Positions 44,887 through 54,518 of a DNA stretch of 64,000 bases are shown piece by piece; within the stretch, counting starts at the first letter, position 1, and each line of letters opens with the position of its first letter. Both the position numbers and the translations under genes were made by a program. The notes below the pieces were generated by a model. The model searched no databases. It was not told the DNA's origin and was given only the letters and a program-made list of their open reading frames with translations. This stretch comes from Acinetobacter seifertii (GTDB taxonomy: Bacteria; Pseudomonadota; Gammaproteobacteria; Pseudomonadales; Moraxellaceae): contig NZ_KB851200.1 in NCBI RefSeq assembly GCF_000368065.1, positions 1,233,204-1,297,203 of the forward strand, read 5' to 3'.

Positions 44887-45232
44887 TGCAATTTTAGGTG
44901 CAATGGAGGTTTCTGAAAATGGTGACTTAGCCAACTGGATGATTCCAGGTAAGAAAGTCAAAGGTATGGGCGGCGCAATGGACTTGGTTGTTGGTGTCCA
45001 AAAAGTTGTAGTGCTTATGGAACATTGTGCAAAAGATGGTACACCAAAAATCGTAAAAAACTGTAGTTTACCTTTAACAGGTAAAGGCGTAGTTCATCGA
45101 GTCATTACTGACTTGGGTGTAATGGATATTACCCCACAAGGCGTAGAGCTGATTGAACTTGCTAAAGATGTCACGCTTGAACAAATTCAAGCCGCTACAG
45201 GTGTCGAGTTTTATAAAACGTTAGTCGCGTAA
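44887..45232 (+). pseudogene. scoB: 3-oxoacid CoA-transferase subunit B, 3' half only
   Basis: The last ~114 codons of the beta subunit of succinyl-CoA:3-ketoacid CoA-transferase (AILGAMEVSENGDLANWMIP, KGMGGAMDLVVGV, LPLTGKGVVHRVITDLGVMD). The full subunit is about 215 residues; the N-terminal half with the catalytic Glu region is absent, as is the whole of subunit A. An open frame that begins inside the IS (44846) runs into it but cannot make an active enzyme. Loss of both subunits should block acetoacetate activation by this route. Confidence 0.88.
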
Positions 45233-45347
45233 ATTCTAAGATTTAGTTAGCTGTACAAGACTCAAGTTAGAAAGTGAGCTTGAGTCTTAGCCCTTTTAAG
45301 CACCGGATGTGCTGTTTATAAATAAGAACGAGAAGGATTTTTCAGCT

Positions 45348-46757
45348 ATGGAAAAACAGCAAGGAATTTTTGAAAGATTTGCTCTTCGGATTAGTGACTG
45401 GTCTGAAAAATGGTTTCCTGATTCATATATTTTTGCTTTGCTTGGCGTCATTATTGTGTCTATTGCTGCTTTGAGTATTGGCGCCCCAATCCATGATGTA
45501 GCGACTTCATTTGGTAATGGTTTCTGGAGTCTTATTCCATTTACCCTGCAAATGACGATGCTCATTATTGTAGGTTATGTCGTTTCTGTATCTAAGCCCG
45601 TCAAATACCTCATCCAAAAAATGGCACGTATTCCAAGCTCTGGTCGCGGTGCCATTGTTTTGGTAGCAACTGTCAGCTTATTAATTTCACTGGTCAATTG
45701 GGCTGTTAGTACAATCCTTACAGCGCTTTTAGTGATTGCATTAGCTAAACGTAAAGAGCTGAATATGGATTACCGTGCAGCAGCTGCGGCAGCAATCATT
45801 GGTATGGGGGCGACTTGGGCACTAGGAATCAGTTCTTCAGCAGCACAGCTTCAGGCAAATAAAAGTAGCTTACCTGAGTCAATTTACAACCTAACTGGTG
45901 TTATTCCATTTACTGAAACGATTTTCCTTTGGCAATCAATTGCGATGACCATTATTTTGGTGATTGTTTCAATCGCGATTGCATATTTTTCAGCTCCAAA
46001 AGGCAATAGTGTTAAAACGATTGATAGTTTTGATGTGCAGTTTGAAGAAGACAAGCCACATGAGGAAAAATCAACACGCCCAGGCGATTGGTTAGAAAAC
46101 TCACCTATTTTAACGATTATTGTAGTGGCTTTAGGCTTAATCTGGATGTTTTTTGAATTTTCAAAAAGCAATCCAATCATTGCGATTTCAAGTTTAAACA
46201 CATACAACTTTGTTTTTTTAATGCTTGGTCTAGCGTTGCATGGCACGCCTCGAAACTTCTTAAATGCTGTTGCAAAGGCAGTTCCAGCCGTATCAGGAAT
46301 CTTAATTCAGTTCCCTCTGTATGGAAGTATTGCATTTATTATGACGCAAGCTTTAAACAGTCAGGATTTATCGCTGTCTCATTATGTTGCCGAGTTTTTT
46401 GTTTCAATCGCATCAAAAGAAACCTTTGCGATTGTGATGGGAGTTTACTCTGCTGTACTTGGATTCTTTGTACCGTCAGGTGGTGGAAAATGGATTATTG
46501 AAGCCCCATATGTTATGCAAGCAGCAAATGATTTAAAGGTTCATTTGGGCTGGTCTGTACAAATTTATAATGCAGCCGAAGCTTTACCAAACTTAATCAA
46601 TCCATTTTTTATGCTTCCAATGTTAGGCATTTTAAAACTAAAAGCAAAAGATGTGATTGGGTTTACAGTCACTCAGCTCGTTGTGCATTTTCCATTAGTT
46701 TTATTCTTGCTGTGGTTCTTTGGAAGAACACTCAGCTATACCCCTCCAACTTTTTAA
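45348..46757 (+). CDS. Short-chain fatty acid permease, AtoE family
   Basis: A 469-residue permease with about 12 membrane segments of the AtoE/TIGR00366 type (FALRISDWSEKWFPDSYIFA, VNWAVSTILTALLVIALA, VPSGGGKWIIEAPYVM). It would import acetoacetate or other short-chain fatty acids. The ATG at 45348 has GAGAAGGA before it; an upstream ATG (45309) is less likely. It was once the third gene behind scoAB; now its promoter may have been lost or replaced by the IS. Confidence 0.88.
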   Translation: MEKQQGIFERFALRISDWSEKWFPDSYIFALLGVIIVSIAALSIGAPIHDVATSFGNGFWSLIPFTLQMTMLIIVGYVVSVSKPVKYLIQKMARIPSSGRGAIVLVATVSLLISLVNWAVSTILTALLVIALAKRKELNMDYRAAAAAAIIGMGATWALGISSSAAQLQANKSSLPESIYNLTGVIPFTETIFLWQSIAMTIILVIVSIAIAYFSAPKGNSVKTIDSFDVQFEEDKPHEEKSTRPGDWLENSPILTIIVVALGLIWMFFEFSKSNPIIAISSLNTYNFVFLMLGLALHGTPRNFLNAVAKAVPAVSGILIQFPLYGSIAFIMTQALNSQDLSLSHYVAEFFVSIASKETFAIVMGVYSAVLGFFVPSGGGKWIIEAPYVMQAANDLKVHLGWSVQIYNAAEALPNLINPFFMLPMLGILKLKAKDVIGFTVTQLVVHFPLVLFLLWFFGRTLSYTPPTF

Positions 46758-46822
46758 TTTAGTGGCGCCTTTGGTTTAGGCTAAAGGCAAATTTAGCAAA
46801 AACACCAATAAGAGATATTAAG

Positions 46823-47995
46823 ATGAGTTCAATAGTTATAGTTTCAGGTAGCCGTACGGCAATGGGTGGTTTTCAGGGTAGTTTATCTTCTCTAACCGCT
46901 CCAGATCTTGGCGCTGCTGTCATCCGTGAATCGATCCAACGTGCAGGTGTTAAACCTGAACAAGTAGATGAAGTTATTTTCGGTTGCGTACTCAGTGCAG
47001 GTATTGGTCAAGGCCCTGCTCGCCAAGCTATGCGTAAAGCTGGTGTACCTGATCATGTCGGAGCTGTGACCATAAACAAGCTTTGCGGCTCTGCGATGAA
47101 AGCTGTATTAATGGCATCGGATACCTTAAAAGCAGGCAGTGCCAATATTATTGTGGCTGGCGGCATGGAATCTATGACCAATGCACCTTATATTTTGCCG
47201 AAAGCTCGCGGTGGTTACCGTATGGGCCACGGCGAAATTAAGGACCACATGTTTTTAGATGGCCTTGAAGATGCTGAAACAGGCCGTTTAATGGGTTCTT
47301 TTGCTCAAGACATGGCAAACACCAAAGGCTTTACCCGTGAGCAAATGGATAACTTTGCGATTTCTTCACTTAAAAAAGCGCAAACTGCCATTACAGAAGG
47401 TTATTTCAAAGAAGAGATTGTTCCTGTTGAAGTAAAAACTCGTAAAGGTGTGGAAGTTGTTGATCAAGATGAGCAACCATTAAAAGCAAATCTTGAGAAA
47501 ATTCCGACTCTACGTCCCGCTTTTAGTAAAGATGGTACAATTACAGCAGCGAACTCAAGCTCAATTTCTGACGGTGCTGCTGCGTTAGTACTTACTACTG
47601 AAGAATATGCACAGTCTCATGGTTTAAATACCTTAGCAAAAATTGTTGCAACGTCTACTCACTCGCAGCATCCAAGCGAATTTACAATTGCTCCAATTAG
47701 TGCGATTCAAAAAGTGCTTGAGCGCGCTGGCTGGTCTGTTGACGAAGTAGATGCTTGGGAAATTAATGAAGCTTTTGCAATGGTGGCAATGGCACCAATT
47801 CATGAGCTAGGAATAGATGAAGCAAAAGTTAACGTACATGGTGGCGCTTGTGCGTTAGGTCATCCAATTGGCGCTACAGGTTCAAGAATTATTCTTTCTC
47901 TCATTTATGCATTAAAACGCTTAGGTAAAAAGAAAGGTGTTGCAGCCCTATGTATTGGTGGCGGTGAAGCAACTGCTGTTGCAATTGAAATCTAA
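46823..47995 (+). CDS. atoB: Acetyl-CoA acetyltransferase
   Basis: A 390-residue thiolase that splits acetoacetyl-CoA into two acetyl-CoA. The acyl-accepting Cys is in NKLCGSAMKAV (near residue 88). The catalytic His is in GGACALGHPIGATGSR and the second Cys in CIGGGEATAVAIE. Biosynthetic-type length. It follows the permease by 65 bases with GAGAT upstream of the ATG. Downstream is a strong terminator. Confidence 0.93.
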   Translation: MSSIVIVSGSRTAMGGFQGSLSSLTAPDLGAAVIRESIQRAGVKPEQVDEVIFGCVLSAGIGQGPARQAMRKAGVPDHVGAVTINKLCGSAMKAVLMASDTLKAGSANIIVAGGMESMTNAPYILPKARGGYRMGHGEIKDHMFLDGLEDAETGRLMGSFAQDMANTKGFTREQMDNFAISSLKKAQTAITEGYFKEEIVPVEVKTRKGVEVVDQDEQPLKANLEKIPTLRPAFSKDGTITAANSSSISDGAAALVLTTEEYAQSHGLNTLAKIVATSTHSQHPSEFTIAPISAIQKVLERAGWSVDEVDAWEINEAFAMVAMAPIHELGIDEAKVNVHGGACALGHPIGATGSRIILSLIYALKRLGKKKGVAALCIGGGEATAVAIEI

Positions 47996-48004
47996 TTAAA
48001 AAAT

Positions 48005-48044
48005 AAAAGAAGATGTAAGGACTTTCCTTACATCTTCTTTTTTA
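48005..48044. terminator. Bidirectional terminator
   Basis: GAAGATGTAAGGA-ctt-TCCTTACATCTTCTTTTTT: a long perfect stem between convergent atoB and the LysR gene. Confidence 0.88.
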
Positions 48045-48056
48045 TAAATAAAATTC

Positions 48057-48953
48057 TTAAGCTGTTTTAAATAGCTCATAGCAAGTTTGACGGAACCATT
48101 TATGACTACTCTTATGGTGGCAAGACATATGCCAATGTTGCTTAACATCATAAGTTGGAAAATCAAGCGGTGCAGGTAAAATTTGTAAGTTCTCTCTAAC
48201 CAATAAAACTTGGCTTAAATAATATGGAACAGTGGCAATCGCATCTGTTTCCTGAACAACTAAACCTACACCTAAGTAACTTGGTAAGCGAATTAAAATA
48301 TTTCGATCCAACCCTTTATTTTGTAGCTCATTTTTAATGTGATAATGCCCAATACCTGCATCAATATCGATATGATATTCACGCATGTAATCTTCTAGAG
48401 TAAAACTATTTGGATCTAAACGCGGATGGCTTTTCGAGCTAATCACGACATAGTGTTGACGGAAAAACTTCTGCTGATAAAAACCTTCTTCTAATTGTGG
48501 CAAGAAACCTATCGCCAAATCAATTTCACCATTTGCCATTTGATAGCTGGTTTCTGGCGTAATCGGTCTAATATTTAAACGAATGAGAGGTGCTTTTTCT
48601 TTTAAATAGTTAGTTAATTGTGGCAATAAAACCAAATGTGATACATCAGTCATCGCAATGGTAAACAGCTGATCTGACGTTAGCGGATCAAAGTTCACAT
48701 TAAAGTTATTAATACTTTCAACTTTATCAATCACTTCACTAATCAGAGGAAAAATCTGCTTTGCAAGTTCGGTCGGAATCATTTCATTTCCAACTCGAAT
48801 AAACAAAGGATCATTAAAATGTTGGCGAATTTTGTTTAGACCGTTACTTACACTCGGCTGTGTTAAACCAATAGCATCTGCAGCCATTGAAACACTTTTG
48901 AACCGATAAATATGATAAAAAATATTTAATAATCTACTGTCTAGATCAAACAA
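48057..48953 (-). CDS. LysR-family regulator
   Basis: A 298-residue LysR regulator: N-terminal winged helix (LLNIFYHIYRFKSVSMAADA, LTQPSVSNGLNKIRQHF) and a substrate-binding effector domain. It is convergent to atoB, with its own promoter region to the right. It may control the short-chain fatty acid genes, but nothing in the sequence proves that. Confidence 0.87.
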   Translation of the reverse strand: MFDLDSRLLNIFYHIYRFKSVSMAADAIGLTQPSVSNGLNKIRQHFNDPLFIRVGNEMIPTELAKQIFPLISEVIDKVESINNFNVNFDPLTSDQLFTIAMTDVSHLVLLPQLTNYLKEKAPLIRLNIRPITPETSYQMANGEIDLAIGFLPQLEEGFYQQKFFRQHYVVISSKSHPRLDPNSFTLEDYMREYHIDIDAGIGHYHIKNELQNKGLDRNILIRLPSYLGVGLVVQETDAIATVPYYLSQVLLVRENLQILPAPLDFPTYDVKQHWHMSCHHKSSHKWFRQTCYELFKTA

Positions 48954-49189
48954 AATTGTCTCCGCTTGGACTCAATAATCCAGTGAAATAAGTCAAAAGC
49001 AGGTATAAATGATAGAAAGATTCCTATACCCTACTTTTGACTTATTGAAATTTACTCTAAATTAGCAAAGAACTTAGATGAGGGGCAACGCTTTATCATG
49101 CCTTTCATCATAAAGACCCAAGCATAATCTACTTATTTGATTAATTTATATATAAATATCGTGTACTTCATCTTGCGAATAAGTATGCG
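48954..49189. other. Gap between two LysR genes
   Basis: 236 bases with an inverted segment AAGTCAAAAGCAGGTA ... TACCCTACTTTTGACTT (48992-49043) that could be a hairpin; it lies between the promoter of one regulator and the end of the other. No gene. Confidence 0.4.
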
Positions 49190-50086
49190 TTATTGTTCTT
49201 GCTGGGCTTTAAAACCATTCCATATTTGTTGTACCGATTTATTATCGCTCAAATTATTTTTAAAGATATAAATATCTTGCGCAAGGCAATATTCTTGCTG
49301 ATCTAAAATGACTAATTTTCCAGCTGCAAGGTCTTCTTCAACGTTAATTTTCGGAATCCATGCAACCCCTAAACCTTGTAAAACCAGTTCTTTTAAGTTA
49401 GTTGCATTGTCCGTTTCATATAACGTTTTATAAACAAGTTTACCTTCTATCAGTTGGTCTACCAGTTTTCTTAAGTAAGCATGTTTGCTATAAGCAAGCA
49501 ATGCAAAATTACTTTTTATTGTATGTTTAGGGCTATGGTCAGGTTCTGTAGCAGAAACAGGAACAATAACTGTCTCGGCAATTTTAATACCACTTAAAAT
49601 ATCATCTCCAACTTTTCTAATATTGCTTTTATCTGCATAGCAAATCATGAAATCACAGGCACCTTCTTTTAACAAAGACAGGCCTTCTCCACTATTCGTT
49701 GCGACAATTTCAATTTTTAAATCACGAATAAGAGTAGGAAATTTCTTTAAAAATGTTGTTAAAAAACCTGAAGCTAGTGAGTGAACAACACAAAAACGAA
49801 TAGTAGATTCACTTTCATTTTTAATATTTTTAATGAGTTTTGCGGTCTCCTCGACTTGCTTTTCAATATTTTTAGACATTACCAACAAAATTCGTCCAAT
49901 GTCTGTAAATTCGATATTGTTCTTATTGTTTCTAATAATGACTTCAGCACCAATCATTTCTTCAATTTGCTGAATTCTTCGAGTAAAGGCAGATTGGCTA
50001 ATGAACCTTTTCTCTGCTGCTTTTGAAATTGAGCGTTCACGCTCTAGAGTGAGGAGATCCTCTACCCAGCGAACTTCTAAATTCAT
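49190..50086 (-). CDS. LysR-family regulator, possibly of aspartase
   Basis: A 298-residue LysR regulator with the winged helix RSISKAAEKRFISQSAFTRR and an effector-binding domain (SGEGLSLLKEGACDFMICYA). The sequence is close to the HypT/YjiE-type branch of LysR. It faces away from aspartase and is separated from it by an IS3-family element and AT-rich DNA, so any link to aspartate use is only by position. Confidence 0.85.
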   Translation of the reverse strand: MNLEVRWVEDLLTLERERSISKAAEKRFISQSAFTRRIQQIEEMIGAEVIIRNNKNNIEFTDIGRILLVMSKNIEKQVEETAKLIKNIKNESESTIRFCVVHSLASGFLTTFLKKFPTLIRDLKIEIVATNSGEGLSLLKEGACDFMICYADKSNIRKVGDDILSGIKIAETVIVPVSATEPDHSPKHTIKSNFALLAYSKHAYLRKLVDQLIEGKLVYKTLYETDNATNLKELVLQGLGVAWIPKINVEEDLAAGKLVILDQQEYCLAQDIYIFKNNLSDNKSVQQIWNGFKAQQEQ

Positions 50087-50247
50087 CTTATCTATTCCCT
50101 TTTATATTTATAATTTTATTAATTGATATTTTTGGGAAGTCGTATGAATAAATGTAGAGATGAATAAAAATGATAAAACATAGGGAGTACCTGCAAAAAT
50201 GCGAGAAAAGATTGGACAATGCCAAACTATGAAAATGAAGTATGATC

Positions 50248-51099
50248 CTAGACAGTATCGTGGACAACAAATCCCTCTAAATTCTTAAAATATTTCTTCT
50301 CAAAGGCTTCAGGGCTTAACCAGCCATTTGCAGAATGTCTTCTGACCCGATTGTAATAAATCTCAATATAGTCAAACAAGACAGCATTCGCTTCTTTTCG
50401 AGTGGCAAACACACTGCCATGGACCACATGACCTTTCAATGTATGAAAGAAGCTTTCAGTCACTGCATTATCCCAACAGTTTCCACGTCTAGACATACTC
50501 TGAGTACAATCATTTGTCAGTAACAGCGCTCTAAAATCACGACTACAGTACTGTGAACCTTGGTCCGAATGAACCATAACACCAGTTGGATAACCCTGAC
50601 GAGCCATTGCATAGTTAAACGTATCACACACCAACTGGCGGTCTATTCGATGGCTGGTTTGCCACCCCACGATACGACGACTAAATAGATCCAGCATCAC
50701 ACATAAATACAGCCAACCTTGCTTGGTACGGATATAGGTAATATCCGTTGTCCAAACCTTGTTAGGCTGAATGACTGTAAATTGACGCTCTAACAGATTG
50801 GGTGCTGTAGGCAAACGATGGTTTGAATCAGTCGTATGCTTGTATTTACGCGCAATCCTGCTGCGTAAACCCAGATTTTTCAGCATTCTTCCAACAGTGC
50901 GTTCACTCATGCTGTAACCTAAATCATGCATGTCATGTACCAATGAAGGTGCACCCAATCGTGCATGATGCTGCCAATATACGGCTTTTAAATCATTATA
51001 TTTCTCTACCGTATTGGCCTGACGTTTTCGCCAGGCATAATAGCCTGAAGTGCTGACACCTAGGTATTTACAGGCAGAAGATACCGTGACTTCATTCAT
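50248..51099 (-). CDS. IS3-family transposase OrfB
   Basis: 283 residues. HTH_21-type N-terminal part, then the integrase core: WTTDITYIRT (D), VMVHSDQGSQYCS (D), NCWDNAVTESFFHTLK (E). The frame is open upstream of the ATG in phase -1 of orfA, so it is probably made as an OrfAB fusion. Confidence 0.94.
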   Translation of the reverse strand: MNEVTVSSACKYLGVSTSGYYAWRKRQANTVEKYNDLKAVYWQHHARLGAPSLVHDMHDLGYSMSERTVGRMLKNLGLRSRIARKYKHTTDSNHRLPTAPNLLERQFTVIQPNKVWTTDITYIRTKQGWLYLCVMLDLFSRRIVGWQTSHRIDRQLVCDTFNYAMARQGYPTGVMVHSDQGSQYCSRDFRALLLTNDCTQSMSRRGNCWDNAVTESFFHTLKGHVVHGSVFATRKEANAVLFDYIEIYYNRVRRHSANGWLSPEAFEKKYFKNLEGFVVHDTV

Positions 51100-51113
51100 A
51101 TCTAGATCTTGAA

Positions 51114-51407
51114 TTACCGTGTACTTTTCTTGGCATGATCTGTTAGAAAGTACACATGCGCTTTTTTTAAGATGTCATTGGCTTCCTTGAGCTGTTTGAC
51201 TTCTTTCTCTAATTCCAAGATCCGCTGTTGTTCTGGTGAAAGTTGACGTTTGCTTGAACCCACTGGATTGGTTTCACGAATCCATTTGTCTAAAGTTGAA
51301 TAACCCACACCTAATTTCTGGGCGATTGCAGCTATAGGCTCGTGTGAGTTTGAAAGTGCATAATCAATTGCTTGCTGTTTAAATTCAGCACTAAAACGTT
51401 TGGCCAT
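51114..51407 (-). CDS. IS3-family OrfA
   Basis: 97 residues from the ATG at 51407, which has GGAG nine bases upstream. Helix-turn-helix (IAQKLGVGYSTLDKWI) plus leucine-zipper-like coiled coil (LELEKEVKQLKEANDIL). The slippery run A AAA AAG (51162-51168 on the plus strand) sits near its end; a -1 shift there reads straight into orfB. Confidence 0.93.
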   Translation of the reverse strand: MAKRFSAEFKQQAIDYALSNSHEPIAAIAQKLGVGYSTLDKWIRETNPVGSSKRQLSPEQQRILELEKEVKQLKEANDILKKAHVYFLTDHAKKSTR

Positions 51408-51479
51408 TTCTTGGATCTCCAAAGTTAACGTTACGTTATCTTTAGAGGGAAGTACTGTCCATTATTTTGGCTAGGATCA

Positions 51480-52136
51480 GTATTTAATAATTCTGACATA
51501 GAAAACAAGATAAGAGAATAATAGGTTTTGTTTTAACACGTTAAGAGATGAACATAAGTACGATCTAATAAAAAAAATTTTTGAAATCAATGAATAAAAG
51601 AACATCAGAAAAATAAATAATTCAGTTCAACCAAATAAGTTTTAGAAATAACTATAGGCTTTTATTTAATCATTTTTTATAAAAAATATAGCTTCAGGAA
51701 TGAAGTAAAATTTGGATAAAAAAAGTCCGCACCTTGGGGAAGAATGCGGACTATGAACTGTTTCAATAACCCATTGTTAAGTTATTGACTAAATTTTGAT
51801 GCTATTAAATTAGTACACTATTCAACTTTAAGAGCAATCATAAAATCTGATTAAACAACATTTTCCATTTTTATTTCACTAAGAAATAAGAATCTTTTAT
51901 TTACTCTTACAATAGCTTATAAAGTAAAAATAAATTTAATGAATAATTACTACAACTTATTTCCAAGTTCTATGTAGTGATAATAATTAATTGTATTTCA
52001 TACAATATTTATAAAGAGTATAAGGCGAAAATTCAATTCCGACTATTATACTAAAGTATCGATTTGCTTATTTTGAACTTATAAAGTCATCATTCACAAT
52101 AATGACTTTATGGACAAAGGAGATATTCAAAGCAAA
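51480..52136. other. Long AT-rich region with an orphan terminator
   Basis: About 650 bases without an open gene. It holds an intrinsic terminator for minus-strand transcription (51716-51752) with no gene close upstream on that strand, and a further inverted repeat ATAAAGTCAT ... ATGACTTTAT (52081-52111). Confidence 0.6.
51716..51752 (-). terminator. Orphan intrinsic terminator on the minus strand
   Basis: On the minus strand AGTCCGCA ... TGCGGACT is followed by TTTTTTATCC. The nearest gene end on that strand is 385 bases away, so it may end a non-coding RNA. Confidence 0.65.
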
Positions 52137-52364
52137 CTAATACTCTCCAATCAAGTAGTATAATTTTCTTGAAATTTCAACCATCATATTTGCAGTATAT
52201 TGACTAATTTCAAATATTTGTTTTTTTTGTGGATTAAATACCATGTTGTCTTTTTCATCGCTAAAAAAAACATAAGTTGTATATTTATCCATGTGATGAA
52301 CATGCTCTTTTAAGCTTAATTTTTCACCAGAATTAGGGTCATATGCAATAAACTTCATTCTCAT
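52137..52364 (-). CDS. Hypothetical 75-residue protein
   Basis: A small soluble protein (MRMKFIAYDPNSGEKLSLKE..., ending YYLIGEY) with no known motif. The reading frame has good codon character but only a weak ribosome site. A start at the second Met is possible. Confidence 0.5.
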   Translation of the reverse strand: MRMKFIAYDPNSGEKLSLKEHVHHMDKYTTYVFFSDEKDNMVFNPQKKQIFEISQYTANMMVEISRKLYYLIGEY

Positions 52365-52445
52365 GCATTTGTCTCTTACAGCGCTTACATCTCAATAATT
52401 TTGAATCAAGAGATTATTTAATAGACAACAATCTCAAGCTATAAC

Positions 52446-52631
52446 TCATCGATACGATGCAGTTGGAATATTTTGCTTTGCTTTTTGAATGGATAGCTCA
52501 GCATTTTTTATTGATTGCTCAGCCTCTTTAAGCATGTGTGAACTTTTGGTTTCAGCTTTTTCTTCAGTGCCCCAAAGAAGATAGCAAGCAAAACTTCCCA
52601 ATATTAATAATCCAGCAGTTACTTTTAACAT
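52446..52631 (-). CDS. Small single-span membrane protein
   Basis: 61 residues: an N-terminal membrane segment (LKVTAGLLILGSFACYLLW) followed by a charged helix rich in Lys, Glu and Ala that looks like a coiled coil (AEQSIKNAELSIQKAKQNI). No family recognised; no strong ribosome site. Confidence 0.45.
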   Translation of the reverse strand: MLKVTAGLLILGSFACYLLWGTEEKAETKSSHMLKEAEQSIKNAELSIQKAKQNIPTASYR

Positions 52632-53047
52632 AAACTTAATAAATCAAAATTTTCTGTATTATATGTATTTTTATGTGAAATGCATCACAATTTTATTAAA
52701 ATTTATTAAACAAAGCTCATTATTTATTCTTTAAAATTAATATTCACATGAAATTTCAATTAAATTTACTGTTTTTAAAAAATAAAATTATGGCCTAACC
52801 ATATTTAAAACACTCAATTGACGTAATCATTTTTACAATTCTGCACATCAACTATGAATATAATTATTTGAAATAATTAAATATTAATAGAAATTAAGTC
52901 TATTGATCTATTCAATTTTTAACTATTCTTTTTAGCTTAACTCATTTTTTGATATGCAAAAAATGCATAATTAGTTTAATAAATGCATTAGAAGTGAAGC
53001 ATTTCGAATTCTAAGATGAATCATCTTTAATGAATCGAAGTTTAATG
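52632..53047. other. Upstream region of aspartase
   Basis: About 415 very AT-rich bases between the small membrane protein and aspA. It must contain the aspA promoter; I see no gene and no clear operator. Confidence 0.5.
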
Positions 53048-54463
53048 ATGAACGCTGATATTACTACCCGTATTGAGAAGGATCTTATTGGTCATCGAGA
53101 AATCAACAATGACCATTATTACGGAGTTCAAACATTACGTGCTTTAGAAAATTTCAACTTAACAAATAGCAAAGTTGGAAATTTTCCTAATTTAATTAAA
53201 GCATTAGCTATGGTTAAACTAGCTTGTGCTGAAGCAAACTATAATCTTAAAAGCTTAGATCAAACTAAATTTGAAGCGATTGAATACAGCTGTAATCAGC
53301 TTATTCGTGGTAATTTCCATGACCAGTTCCCAATCGACATGATGCAAGGCGGTGCTGGTACTTCAACTAATATGAATGCAAATGAAGTATTGGCAAATGT
53401 TGCTTTGGAATATATGGGCCATTCTAAAGGGCAATATCAATACTTGCATCCAAATAACGACATTAATATGTCGCAGTCAACAAATGACGTATACCCTACT
53501 GCAATCCGTTTAGGTCTGCTATTAAGCTTAGATGAGTTAAATCTTCCATTTAACAATTTAATTTTAAGTTTTCTTAACAAATCTCAAGAGTTTGCACACA
53601 TTTTAAAAATGGGCCGTACTCAATTACAAGACGCTGTACCTATGACTTTAGGTCAAGAGTTTGGTGCATTTGCAGTTACCTTGCAGAAAGATCTTGAGCA
53701 AATTAATACGCTTATTCCAAATGTTTTAGCTTATATGAACCTTGGTGGTACAGCGATTGGTACGGGAATTACGACCGAATATAATTACCGTGAACTGGCT
53801 ATTCAGGCACTTGCAAAAATCTCTGATAAGAAAATTAAGTCAGCTCCAGATTTAATTGAAGCAACTTCAGATATGGGTGACTTTGTTCTTTTATCTGGTT
53901 TATTAAAACGTACTGCTACGAAACTTTCAAAAATTGCTAATGACTTGCGTTTACTTTCAAGTGGCCCACGTACTGGCATTAATGAAATTAACTTAGAAGC
54001 GCGTCAACCGGGTAGCTCGATCATGCCGGGTAAAGTAAACCCTGTTATTCCTGAAGCGATGAACCTTGCTTGCTTCCAAATTATTGCAAACGATTTGGCT
54101 GTAACTTTAGCTGCTGAAGCTGGCCAATTACAGTTAAATGCAATGGAACCGCTTATTGCATTTAAACTATTTGAGTCTATGGACTTACTTGGTAGAGCAA
54201 TGGCAATGTTCCAAAGCAAGTGTATTGATACGATTACAGCGAATCCTGAACACTGTAAAGCTTTAGTTGAAAACTCAATTGGTATTGTGACTGCACTTAA
54301 TCCATACCTAGGTTATGAAACTACAACTCGTATTGCTAAAACTGCAAACGAAACTGGACAAAGCGTATTGGCTTTAGTTCAAAAAGAAGGTTTATTATCA
54401 ACTCAAGTGCTTGATGATATCTTGTCGATTAATAATATGGTTAAACCAAAAATGTCGGCTTAA
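53048..54463 (+). CDS. aspA: Aspartate ammonia-lyase (aspartase)
   Basis: A 471-residue fumarase/aspartase superfamily enzyme that splits L-aspartate into fumarate and ammonia. The N-terminal RIEKDLIGHREINNDHYYGV is typical of aspartase rather than fumarase. The signature GSSIMPGKVNPVIPEA carries the catalytic Ser loop, and NMNANEVLANVALE and SQSTNDVYPTA are the other conserved blocks. Three in-frame ATGs lie close together (53030, 53045, 53048); GAAG is best placed for 53048. Confidence 0.93.
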   Translation: MNADITTRIEKDLIGHREINNDHYYGVQTLRALENFNLTNSKVGNFPNLIKALAMVKLACAEANYNLKSLDQTKFEAIEYSCNQLIRGNFHDQFPIDMMQGGAGTSTNMNANEVLANVALEYMGHSKGQYQYLHPNNDINMSQSTNDVYPTAIRLGLLLSLDELNLPFNNLILSFLNKSQEFAHILKMGRTQLQDAVPMTLGQEFGAFAVTLQKDLEQINTLIPNVLAYMNLGGTAIGTGITTEYNYRELAIQALAKISDKKIKSAPDLIEATSDMGDFVLLSGLLKRTATKLSKIANDLRLLSSGPRTGINEINLEARQPGSSIMPGKVNPVIPEAMNLACFQIIANDLAVTLAAEAGQLQLNAMEPLIAFKLFESMDLLGRAMAMFQSKCIDTITANPEHCKALVENSIGIVTALNPYLGYETTTRIAKTANETGQSVLALVQKEGLLSTQVLDDILSINNMVKPKMSA

Positions 54464-54474
54464 TTCCTGAAAAT

Positions 54475-54504
54475 AAAAAAGGAGCTTTTATAAGCTCCTT
54501 TTTT
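54475..54504. terminator. Bidirectional terminator
   Basis: AAAAAAGGAGCTT-ttat-AAGCTCCTTTTTT between convergent aspA and the TonB-dependent receptor. Confidence 0.88.
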
Positions 54505-54518
54505 ATTTATTCTGTATT

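Larger units (their letters stand above)
50243..51479 (-). mobile_element. IS3-family element, 1237 bp (different type)
   Basis: Bounded by imperfect inverted repeats TGATCCTAG(A/C)C... and by the 3-bp duplication GTA. It carries orfA and orfB with a -1 frameshift site. The proteins differ clearly from those of the 1309-bp element. It inserted between the LysR gene and the aspartase upstream region. Confidence 0.93.

Noticed and set aside
44846..45232. A complete 128-residue gene
   Set aside because: Its start lies in the IS1 end and the body is only the last half of scoB; it is a chance fusion frame.
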